NCBI GenBank assembly: GCA_016764115.1 | Contig: JAESSM010000220.1 | Coordinates: 1-6,022 of the forward strand | From: Bacteroidia bacterium | GTDB lineage: Bacteria > Bacteroidota > Bacteroidia > JAESSM01 > NORP286 | Direction of reading: 5' to 3' | Length of the DNA stretch: 6,022 nt | In this document: positions 1-6,022 of the stretch, piece by piece | How the letters are laid out: each line of letters starts with the position of its first letter | Position numbering within the stretch: the stretch's first letter is position 1 | Notes under the pieces: generated by a model | What the model was told of the DNA's origin: nothing | The model's database searches: none | Seen by the model: the letters and a program-made list of their open reading frames with translations, nothing else | Translations under genes and position numbers: made by a program

Positions 1-49
1 GAGGAGATAGAGATATTGGAACTTGTTTCTGATGGAGAAACTTGTGAGC

Positions 50-1408
50 TTATAGGTAAGAAATATAATATCCCAACCAGTTTTTATTGACATACTGTGC
101 AAAATCATGCTGGGTATATGAAACATCTCCAATCTCAAAAATTGGCTTGTCCATTCCGTCAGTCACAGTCACATCCCATTTACCTTTTAAAGCACTATCA
201 TCAATTTTTCTATACAACTCTCGTTTTGACGAAGTATGTTCTTTAAAGTTATTTTCTTTTTTTATTTTATCAATAAACAAATCTTTACTTCGCATTGCAC
301 GGGTATCCTTTGCAATTCTCTTTTTAATACCATCCTTTAACTCATCAAAAGTTCCGATTTCTTTTTTGCTAATTCTCTTGATGATGTGCCAACCGTATTC
401 TGTTTTAACAGGCTTGCTAATATCACCATCTTCTTTCAATGCAAATGCAGCATCCTCAAATTCCTGAACCATTCTACCTGTTCCAAACTTAGGAAGCTCT
501 CCGCCTTTTCGGGCTGATGTTTTATCATCGCTTTGCTCGGAAGCTAATTTCCCAAACTCTCCATTTTCCAAGAGTTTGGCATAAATATCTTCAATTTGCT
601 TATGAGCCAATGCCCTTTCTTCCGGAGACATTTTGACTGAAGCTTTTTTCATGATATGAGCTACGTGGATTTGCCCTTTGGCTTCTCTTTTATCTATCAC
701 TTTCACTAAGTGATACCCAAAGCGTGTTCTGGCAGGTTTTGAAACTTTACCTACTTCAGTGTTATAGGCAGCTGTTTCAAAAGCATAAACCATTCTAAAA
801 ACAGTGAAATAACCTAAATCACCTTTGTTGGATTTTGCTGAAGGATCTTCAGAAGTTTCAACTGCTACTCTTTCAAACTTTTCTCCTCTTAAAAGTCTTT
901 TCCTGATACTCAACACTTTTCTATATGCCTTTAAAGTATCTTCCGGAGAAGCATCCATTCCAACCTTTATCAAACTATGACTAGCCCGAACCTCCTGATT
1001 CATTCTGTCATATGCCTCTTTTATTAACCCATCTGTAACATCATTATCAGAAAGGTATGGCTTGGCCAACTGCCTCCTGTAATTAGAAAACTCTTTGATA
1101 AACGATTTAACAGTATCAAGCCCTAATCTTTCGGCTTCTCTAACTTTTAATTTATAGTTAATAAACAGTTGTAAATACTCTTCAATATCTTTTTTCTCAG
1201 CACCTTCTACATTTACAGTGCTGTTCTTCTTATAAATATTTTCAAATTCTGCTACTGTAACAGGATCCTTATCAATGGTTAATAATGTAGCTTTCGGGTC
1301 TACATTACTTTCCGAAGCGATCTTTTCAGCAGATTGAGCTTTTATGTTAAATGAACATACTGTAATGAATGTCAGTGATAAATAGGCAAGTAATAAATTC
1401 TTGTTCAT
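50..1408 (-). CDS. Periplasmic parvulin-type peptidyl-prolyl cis-trans isomerase, SurA/PpiC-like, probably C-terminally shortened
   Basis: This 452-residue protein is a predicted exported folding factor that isomerises Xaa-Pro bonds and chaperones envelope or outer-membrane proteins. Residues 1-24 form a signal peptide (Lys3, then the hydrophobic stretch LLLAYLSLTFITV, with likely cleavage after NIKA). Residues about 40-135 are a SurA-N-like helical region containing EEYLQLFINYKLKVREA. Rotamase 1 covers about 139-240 (ASHSLIKV, GDLGYF, FGYHLVKV) and rotamase 2 about 247-346 (VAHIM, SDDKTSARKGGELPKF, YGWHIIK). The parvulin histidines are H144/H233 and H251/H341. From about 410 a further segment begins (FEIGDVSYTQHDFAQY), but the frame stops about 20 residues later. 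From memory, Bacteroidota relatives found next to guaB often reach about 650-700 residues, so a frameshift or real truncation near the stop is possible. The ATG at 1406-1408 fits the signal peptide. A promoter of its own lies upstream. The family call is firm; whether the gene is intact is not. Confidence 0.9.
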   Translation of the reverse strand: MNKNLLLAYLSLTFITVCSFNIKAQSAEKIASESNVDPKATLLTIDKDPVTVAEFENIYKKNSTVNVEGAEKKDIEEYLQLFINYKLKVREAERLGLDTVKSFIKEFSNYRRQLAKPYLSDNDVTDGLIKEAYDRMNQEVRASHSLIKVGMDASPEDTLKAYRKVLSIRKRLLRGEKFERVAVETSEDPSAKSNKGDLGYFTVFRMVYAFETAAYNTEVGKVSKPARTRFGYHLVKVIDKREAKGQIHVAHIMKKASVKMSPEERALAHKQIEDIYAKLLENGEFGKLASEQSDDKTSARKGGELPKFGTGRMVQEFEDAAFALKEDGDISKPVKTEYGWHIIKRISKKEIGTFDELKDGIKKRIAKDTRAMRSKDLFIDKIKKENNFKEHTSSKRELYRKIDDSALKGKWDVTVTDGMDKPIFEIGDVSYTQHDFAQYVNKNWLGYYISYL

Positions 1409-1442
1409 GTGTTTAAACTATTAATTTCAAATAAAATGAGTG

Positions 1443-1473
1443 CAAATTTAACAATGTAAGTCACAATAGACAA
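1443..1473 (-). promoter_or_regulatory. Bacteroidota-type promoter for the PPIase gene
   Basis: On the minus strand, TAAATTTG (1443-1450) matches the Bacteroidota -7 consensus TAnnTTTG exactly. A TTG (1471-1473, in the context GTTG) lies 20 bases upstream, which is the usual spacing for the -33 element. The start codon is 34 bases beyond the -7 box, so the 5' leader would be short, AT-rich and without a Shine-Dalgarno sequence, as is normal in this phylum. The site suggests the PPIase can be transcribed independently of guaB. This is a motif match only. Confidence 0.6.
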
Positions 1474-1583
1474 CAGTTTCCCTATCATTAATTATTCGCA
1501 AACAGGAAACGAAAGCAGCCTTTGATTATTGTTTGTGAAAAATCATAAAAATCAGGACTGCCTTACATAAGTTTTTGTCAATC

Positions 1584-3053
1584 CTATCTGCTGTAATTAG
1601 GTGCTTCTCTTGTAATTGTTATATCGTGTGGGTGGCTTTCTCTCACTCCTGCGGCTGTTATTTTAAGGAATCGGGCTTTGTCTTGCAATGCTTTTATGTT
1701 GGCAGTTCCACAATAGCCCATACCTGCTCGAAGGCCTCCAATCATTTGATATATTACCTCTGATAAGGATCCCTTGAATGGAACCCTGCCTACAATTCCT
1801 TCGGGTACTAACTTCTCGACATCATCAACTCCATCCTGGAAATATCTATCTTTGGACCCTTCTTTCATAGCATCAATAGAACCCATTCCACGGTAAAGTT
1901 TGAATTTTCTTCCTTCGTAAATGATCGTTTCGCCAGGTGATTCTTCAACACCTGCAAACAAGGAACCTAACATAACACTGCTTGCCCCTCCTGCAATCGC
2001 TTTAACAATATCTCCGGAGAACCTAATGCCTCCATCGGCAATAACAGGAACTCCCGAACCTTTAATTGTATGAGCAACTTCTTGAATAGCACTTAGTTGG
2101 GGAACACCAACACCTGCAATTACACGAGTTGTGCATATTGAACCAGGGCCTATACCTACTTTCACAGCATCAACTCCGGCATCAACCAATAATTTGGCCG
2201 CCTCTCCTGTTGCTATATTTCCAGCAATGATCTCTAGGTCAGGATATGCCTTTTTAACCTCTTTAATTGAGTCAATTACCCGGCTTGAATGCCCATGAGC
2301 AGTATCAACAACTACAACATCAACATCTACGTTTCTCAATGCCTCAACTCTTACTAACGTGTCCACAGTACCAACAGCTGCACCTACCCTTAATCTACCC
2401 AATTCACCCTTACATGCTAACGGGTGGTGACGGACTTTAAGCAAGTCCTTATAAGTAATTAGGCCAACTAATTGTTGATCTCCATTAAGTATTGGTAATT
2501 TTTCAATTTTATGTTGAAGTAAAAGCCCTTCGGCTTCTTTTAAGGTTGTGCCCTTTTTTGCAGTTACCAAACCATCCTTGGTCATCACATCTTTTACAGG
2601 CTTATCTAATTCTTTCAGAAATCGCAGGTCACGATTGGTAATTATTCCTACTAATTTATTTCCTTCTGTAACTATAGGAATGCCACCAATTTGCTTTTCG
2701 GTCATTATTTCAACCGCTTTTTCTAACAAGGCATCCTCCTGAAGAGTAATAGGATCCTTAATCATCACGCTTTCGGAACGCTTTACTTTTTTCACCTTCT
2801 CTGCTTGCTCTTCCGCAGACATGTTCTTATGAATAATACCTATACCACCTTCCTGGCCAATAGCAATTGCCATAGAACTTTCGGTAACAGTATCCATCGC
2901 TGCAGATACAATTGGAACGTTAAGCGTAATATTTCGGGTTAATTGTGAAGTAATGTCCACTTCGTTCGGAAGGCATTCTGAATATGCAGGGACCAACAAG
3001 ACATCATCAAATGTTAGTCCTTCGCCAAGAAATTTATCGGAGTTGTGTGTCAT
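1584..3053 (-). CDS. guaB: Inosine-5'-monophosphate dehydrogenase (IMPDH)
   Basis: This cytoplasmic enzyme oxidises IMP to XMP with NAD+, the committed step of guanine nucleotide synthesis. The 489-residue protein is full length for bacterial IMPDH. It opens with the typical [17 protein letters not shown] segment (residues 10-26). A pair of CBS domains (about 95-148 and 153-208, the Bateman module that binds regulatory nucleotides) is inserted into the TIM barrel. The barrel carries [10 protein letters not shown] (Asp250), the catalytic loop [11 protein letters not shown] with nucleophile Cys307, the IMP phosphate-binding ADGGIR (Asp340), and YRGMGS at 387-392. The flap holds the catalytic pair Arg403-Tyr404 in KDRYFQ. 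The C-terminus [13 protein letters not shown] looks typical of the Bacteroidota enzyme. The ATG at 3051-3053 gives the expected short N-terminus. No key residue is missing. A -7 box lies upstream; I see no purine riboswitch, and the predicted leader is too short for one. Confidence 0.98.
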   Translation of the reverse strand: MTHNSDKFLGEGLTFDDVLLVPAYSECLPNEVDITSQLTRNITLNVPIVSAAMDTVTESSMAIAIGQEGGIGIIHKNMSAEEQAEKVKKVKRSESVMIKDPITLQEDALLEKAVEIMTEKQIGGIPIVTEGNKLVGIITNRDLRFLKELDKPVKDVMTKDGLVTAKKGTTLKEAEGLLLQHKIEKLPILNGDQQLVGLITYKDLLKVRHHPLACKGELGRLRVGAAVGTVDTLVRVEALRNVDVDVVVVDTAHGHSSRVIDSIKEVKKAYPDLEIIAGNIATGEAAKLLVDAGVDAVKVGIGPGSICTTRVIAGVGVPQLSAIQEVAHTIKGSGVPVIADGGIRFSGDIVKAIAGGASSVMLGSLFAGVEESPGETIIYEGRKFKLYRGMGSIDAMKEGSKDRYFQDGVDDVEKLVPEGIVGRVPFKGSLSEVIYQMIGGLRAGMGYCGTANIKALQDKARFLKITAAGVRESHPHDITITREAPNYSR

Positions 3054-3087
3054 GGTGCAAACAATTTAGTATCAATCATTTGCGGGG

Positions 3088-3095
3088 CAAAGGTA
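3088..3095 (-). promoter_or_regulatory. guaB promoter, -7 element
   Basis: The minus strand reads TACCTTTG, an exact match to TAnnTTTG and, with the following C, very close to the commonest form of this box in Bacteroidota. It ends 34 bases before the guaB ATG, the same distance as the box before the PPIase gene. No TTG occurs at the usual 19-21 base spacing upstream (the region reads ACTATA); the nearest TTG is 27 bases away at 3123-3125. The -33 element is therefore weak or absent. Confidence 0.6.
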
Positions 3096-3138
3096 CGAAA
3101 AATTATTGATGATTTATAGTATCAATTCTCTTTTTTAA

Positions 3139-3199
3139 TAGTCATATTGAGTTTATCGAAATATGGACCAGTTAGGCTTCGATAAACTCAGTTTGACTA
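3139..3199. repeat. Long inverted repeat, REP-like palindromic element
   Basis: Two inverted copies of a 20-base unit, GTCA-N3-TGAGTTTATCGAA, face each other at 3141-3160 (plus strand) and 3178-3197 (minus strand). The 13-base arms 3148-3160 and 3178-3190 are perfectly complementary. A symmetrical 3x3 internal loop (TAT/GTT) separates them from an outer 6-base stem, TAGTCA 3139-3144 with TGACTA 3194-3199. The apical loop is 17 bases. The left unit can also fold alone (CATATT 3143-3148 with AATATG 3160-3165). The form GTCA...TGAG...TCGAA resembles dispersed intergenic palindromes I recall from many Bacteroidota genomes. It begins 7 bases past the stop of the secreted-protein gene and lies upstream of the guaB promoter. 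Transcripts from that gene would carry the hairpin at their 3' end, but the sequence after it is A-rich rather than U-rich, so it is not a classical intrinsic terminator. Confidence 0.8.
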
Positions 3200-3206
3200 G
3201 TCATCC

Positions 3207-5270
3207 TTACCGTATCAAATAAACCTGCCCTTTTTTACCAACTATGTGACCGTTGGTTCCGGTGAAATTTAGATAATACACATAGGCAGAAGTTCCCAAC
3301 ATCCTGCCTTTGTAAGTTCCATCCCAGCCCTTGGTTGGATCTTTAGATTCGAAAAGCAAAGTGCCCCATCTGTCATATATCTGGAAAAGATATTTGGAAG
3401 CATCTTCAAAAACTGTTATAGGCTTAAAAACCCCATTGACTTGTCCACCGGGGTTAAAAGCATTCGGCATGAATAGTCTGGGTATTTGATAAATACATGA
3501 ACCATTGGATAGACTTGTATCTTGTATGTTGAATAAATTTGCCAATCCGTTCTCAACTACTTCTAAATAATAACAGAAATAACCATCCGTTTCATAAAAC
3601 TCTCCAATGTCATCATCATATGTGGTTGTTCCATAAGGCAATGTCTCCAGTAATTCATATACTCCACCATCAACCGATCTATACAAATTGTAAAAATCCA
3701 CATCACCAGACCATCCCTCGTATTGATTCCATTTCAGTTTGTTCACTGAATTGTACAAATTGTTTTGCTCAAACACATCTAATTCTGCACTTTCATCCAA
3801 ATTAGCTTCGATATCAAGAAAAACAGTTCTCCCTATGTTTGACAAGAACAAAGTCTTGCTACAACTGTCTTCCACAGCTAATTTATAATAATAGCTTTTA
3901 CTATTTGTTGATGCTAATTGATCTGTATATGACATCGTGGCCTGTTTCTTAGATTTGAGTCGCGCGATCGTGTCAAACCTTGTAGGTGAAGTTCCTCGCA
4001 AAATGTGATAGTATTTTATATCTGCTGTTTGGTCAACTAACCAGGTCAACTTCACGCTGTTTTGATCTACAACAGTAACTCTTTTCAAATAAGTAGAATC
4101 GGGCGTGTTGATGATATCCGCAACAAAACTCACCCGATTGGAAGACGAACTCATTGATTTATCATCAGAAAAAGCCCTTACAAAAAAGAAAAGTGAGTCG
4201 CCATCGTTAAGATCAGTCAGTGTATAATTTAACGTATCCGAAGAGATATCAGTAGAATTTGTCAATATTGATAACGCGTTTCCATTCAAGCTGTAGTACA
4301 GATCATAACCTGATAATGGCCAACCGGTATACTGATTCCACGTCAAAATAACTTGCTTGTCGCACCGATCTAAACGGTAACGTAAATATATATTATTGTG
4401 TTTGGGATCACTTATAATACTGGTGTTTCCGCAAGTGTCCAGTGCTGCCATCTGAAATATTACTGAAGTATCTGCAGTATTCAAACCTGAATACAAATAA
4501 AATGAGGTGTCTTTATTAAAGATGGTATCTTTTGGTATAGAGAAGAATCCATAACTCTGGTAAATGATATACCCATAAGTATCATCATTGGTGTTAGGTG
4601 TCCAACCAATTATTAAATTGCCATTCGCGTCCACACTTACTGAATCAATTTCCGGTTTATTAGGGTTTGATTTATCATCAAATACATTTCCCTTAACAGA
4701 TGAATATGCATTACAGCCACTGTTGTCTTTCAATTCAATTCTATAAAAAATAGAATCTATAGTACAAATATCAATAGTATCAATATATGTGTCCTGATAA
4801 CCAGAAATATTTACGGGATCTATAGCTTTCCATACTCCCTTCGGATAAGCCCGTTGAACTGTATAATAACTATCAGAAGATGCTAACGATGGTAGGTGAT
4901 TGGTATTCCAAAGAAGATCTGCTAAGCCGGAAATTGCATTAGAAACATTGAGTTGCATAACTTGCAATGAATCCGACAGCTGCGAAGCATTGCTCAGGTT
5001 TTGTAAATAATAAAAAGTATTTGGTGTATTGAAAACATTGATATTGTTATCGGTATAGGTAGTTGTTGCTACATTTAATATGCTATCAATCAATTGATAA
5101 GTCCCCGTGCTGTTTCTATAGATATAAAGTTGATCTCCACCTGACATCCATGTAATCGTAACTGTTCCATTATCATTTGTACTTGCACATCGCAGGTCAG
5201 TTGAACCGCAAAATGCATTGTAAATGATCAATAAGTAACTTAATGTGAATAATATCGCTTTACGTATCAT
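3207..5270 (-). CDS. Secreted Fn3-repeat protein with T9SS type B (gliding motility-associated) C-terminal sorting domain
   Basis: This 687-residue protein is predicted to cross the inner membrane by Sec and the outer membrane by the type IX secretion system, ending on the cell surface or outside the cell. Residues 1 to about 22 form a signal peptide (Arg3, Lys4, hydrophobic AILFTLSYLLIIY). The body is a chain of about six beta-sandwich repeats resembling fibronectin type III, near 25-104, 105-195, 206-296, 297-383, 395-484 and 486-590. Several share a core W strand (ITW, IGW, LTW, LTW, LKW), a Y-x-I/L-Y/L strand and a closing cysteine motif such as DTCGN or DSCSK. Residues about 597-687 are the CHU_C/type B sorting domain: MPNAFNPGG, VFKPI, YDRWGTLLFES, KGWDGTYKG, YVYYLNFTG and the terminal KKGQVYLIR. 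No enzymatic domain is visible, so adhesin, matrix or gliding-associated roles are all possible. The gene starts 63 bases after the M16 peptidase stop, with no convincing promoter between them. Confidence 0.93.
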   Translation of the reverse strand: MIRKAILFTLSYLLIIYNAFCGSTDLRCASTNDNGTVTITWMSGGDQLYIYRNSTGTYQLIDSILNVATTTYTDNNINVFNTPNTFYYLQNLSNASQLSDSLQVMQLNVSNAISGLADLLWNTNHLPSLASSDSYYTVQRAYPKGVWKAIDPVNISGYQDTYIDTIDICTIDSIFYRIELKDNSGCNAYSSVKGNVFDDKSNPNKPEIDSVSVDANGNLIIGWTPNTNDDTYGYIIYQSYGFFSIPKDTIFNKDTSFYLYSGLNTADTSVIFQMAALDTCGNTSIISDPKHNNIYLRYRLDRCDKQVILTWNQYTGWPLSGYDLYYSLNGNALSILTNSTDISSDTLNYTLTDLNDGDSLFFFVRAFSDDKSMSSSSNRVSFVADIINTPDSTYLKRVTVVDQNSVKLTWLVDQTADIKYYHILRGTSPTRFDTIARLKSKKQATMSYTDQLASTNSKSYYYKLAVEDSCSKTLFLSNIGRTVFLDIEANLDESAELDVFEQNNLYNSVNKLKWNQYEGWSGDVDFYNLYRSVDGGVYELLETLPYGTTTYDDDIGEFYETDGYFCYYLEVVENGLANLFNIQDTSLSNGSCIYQIPRLFMPNAFNPGGQVNGVFKPITVFEDASKYLFQIYDRWGTLLFESKDPTKGWDGTYKGRMLGTSAYVYYLNFTGTNGHIVGKKGQVYLIR

Positions 5271-5333
5271 GCTTCCAGTGCGATAAGGTCATCAAGTATA
5301 AACGTAGATTGAAAAGATTTAGTTTGGATTATA

Positions 5334-6022
5334 TTATTTTTTGCCCACTACAATTTCTATTAGAGATGAGGGTTCCAGGTATTTATTACTTAATTCTAAT
5401 ATCCTTTTAGATGTGATGTTCTTTACACTGTCTAAATAAGAATAGTAGTAATCATAAGACAGGCCATATTTCAGCAAACCTTTAAATTTATCTGCCAAAG
5501 CAAAAGGACTATTAATACCTGATAAAAATGTTCCCTGCAAATATATTTTCACCAAATTCAGTTCATCTTCATCAATTGGTTCTTCTCTTAACAAATCAAT
5601 TTCTTTATAAATTTCGGTTAATGTAGCTTTGGTTACGTTTGCTCCAACTTCAGTTGCAATAAAAAAACACCCACCCATTAGCATAGAAATTAATCCTGAA
5701 CCAATACCGTAAGTGTATCCTTTATCTTCTCTAATATTGGACATTAACCTGGAGCCAAAGTATCCACCCAGCACTGTATTAAGAACCAAGACTTCGTGAA
5801 AATCTTTATGTGTTTTGTTAAATAAAGTCTTGCCAATTCTAATTGCAGATTGCTTGGCATCTTTTCTTTCCAGATAATACTTATTCTTGGTAGGGGTTTT
5901 TAGTTTAATATTTGAAGGTTTGGCAATCTTTTGATCGTTCCACTTTCCATTACCAAATAGTTCATTGATCATCTTGACAACAGAACTTGTTACTTTTCCT
6001 GATACAATGATCTTGCAATTAA
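5334..6022 (-). CDS. M16 family (insulinase-like) zinc metallopeptidase, C-terminal half, partial at the window edge
   Basis: The reading frame is open to the right edge, so the real start lies outside the window. The ATG at 5970-5972 is internal: the 16 codons before it encode NCKIIVSGKVTSSVVK, which continues into MINELFG as the strand-helix that typically closes an M16 N-terminal domain. The 228 visible residues are mainly the M16 C-terminal half (M16_C-like). They include LNTVLGGYFGSRLMSNIREDKGYTYGIGSGL, written here as LGGYFGSRLM, then NIREDKGYTYG, the segment that contributes Arg and Tyr to the substrate-binding face, followed by FFIATEVGANV and EPIDEDELNLVKIYLQGTF. The zinc-binding HxxEH motif belongs to the missing N-terminal half, so I cannot tell an active peptidase from the inactive partner subunit that often accompanies one. 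M16B proteins are usually about 400-450 residues, so roughly half is present. It may be co-transcribed with the secreted protein downstream. Confidence 0.9.
   Translation of the reverse strand, partial: NCKIIVSGKVTSSVVKMINELFGNGKWNDQKIAKPSNIKLKTPTKNKYYLERKDAKQSAIRIGKTLFNKTHKDFHEVLVLNTVLGGYFGSRLMSNIREDKGYTYGIGSGLISMLMGGCFFIATEVGANVTKATLTEIYKEIDLLREEPIDEDELNLVKIYLQGTFLSGINSPFALADKFKGLLKYGLSYDYYYSYLDSVKNITSKRILELSNKYLEPSSLIEIVVGKK

Noticed and set aside
87..467. Plus-strand open frame of 126 codons
   Set aside because: It lies wholly antisense inside the PPIase gene, resembles no family I recognise, and has no promoter or domain of its own.
1476..1510. Inverted repeat GTTTCC / GGAAAC in the guaB-PPIase gap
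   Set aside because: The arms are only six bases with a 23-base loop and no U-tract follows, so it does not support a terminator or operator call.
1575..1763. Plus-strand open frame of 62 codons over the 3' end of guaB
   Set aside because: It is antisense to conserved IMPDH codons; the frame is a by-product of that coding sequence.
2548..2742. Plus-strand open frame of 64 codons within the guaB CBS region
   Set aside because: It is antisense to the conserved CBS domains, with no independent coding signal.
3139..3199. Inverted repeat as a rho-independent terminator
   Set aside because: On the minus strand the stem is followed by TTAAAAAAG rather than a T-run, and no T-run follows it on the plus strand either.
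3539..3805. Plus-strand open frame of 88 codons, His- and Asn-rich
   Set aside because: It is antisense to the Fn3-repeat gene; the odd composition reflects the reverse of Tyr/Asp/Trp-rich codons.
5293..5306. Possible -7 boxes TATACTTG or TACGTTTA before the secreted-protein gene
   Set aside because: Each has a mismatch in the TTTG half and neither has a TTG at a suitable upstream distance.
5970..5972. ATG as the true start of the M16 peptidase gene
   Set aside because: The frame upstream is open to the edge and encodes sequence typical of the M16 N-terminal domain end, so the ATG is internal.

Overview
The window looks like ordinary chromosomal sequence from an AT-rich member of the Bacteroidota. 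Four things point there: a C-terminal type B sorting domain of the type IX secretion system (T9SS) on a long Fn3-repeat protein, two close matches to the Bacteroidota sigma-factor -7 element TAnnTTTG, no clear Shine-Dalgarno sequences, and an IMP dehydrogenase and a SurA-like PPIase that read like the versions in that phylum. I cannot place it more finely than phylum.

All four genes lie on the minus strand, so transcription runs from high to low coordinates. At 5334-6022 is the C-terminal half of an M16 (insulinase-like) metallopeptidase that runs off the right edge. After 63 bases comes a 687-residue secreted protein (3207-5270): signal peptide, about six Fn3-like domains and a T9SS type B sorting domain. 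Just past its stop is a long inverted repeat (3139-3199) that looks like a REP-type palindromic element. Next is guaB (1584-3053), a complete IMP dehydrogenase with both CBS domains and the full catalytic apparatus, preceded by a -7 box. A 175-base gap holding a second good promoter leads to a periplasmic parvulin-type peptidyl-prolyl isomerase (50-1408). That protein has two rotamase domains and stops just as a further C-terminal segment seems to begin.

The genes do not form one pathway. GuaB is cytoplasmic purine metabolism. The PPIase, the M16 peptidase and the T9SS cargo all concern exported or envelope proteins, but nothing here proves they act together. I see no RNA gene, CRISPR array, transposase or phage gene, and no convincing undescribed system. 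The most useful points are the apparently shortened PPIase reading frame and the inverted-repeat element.
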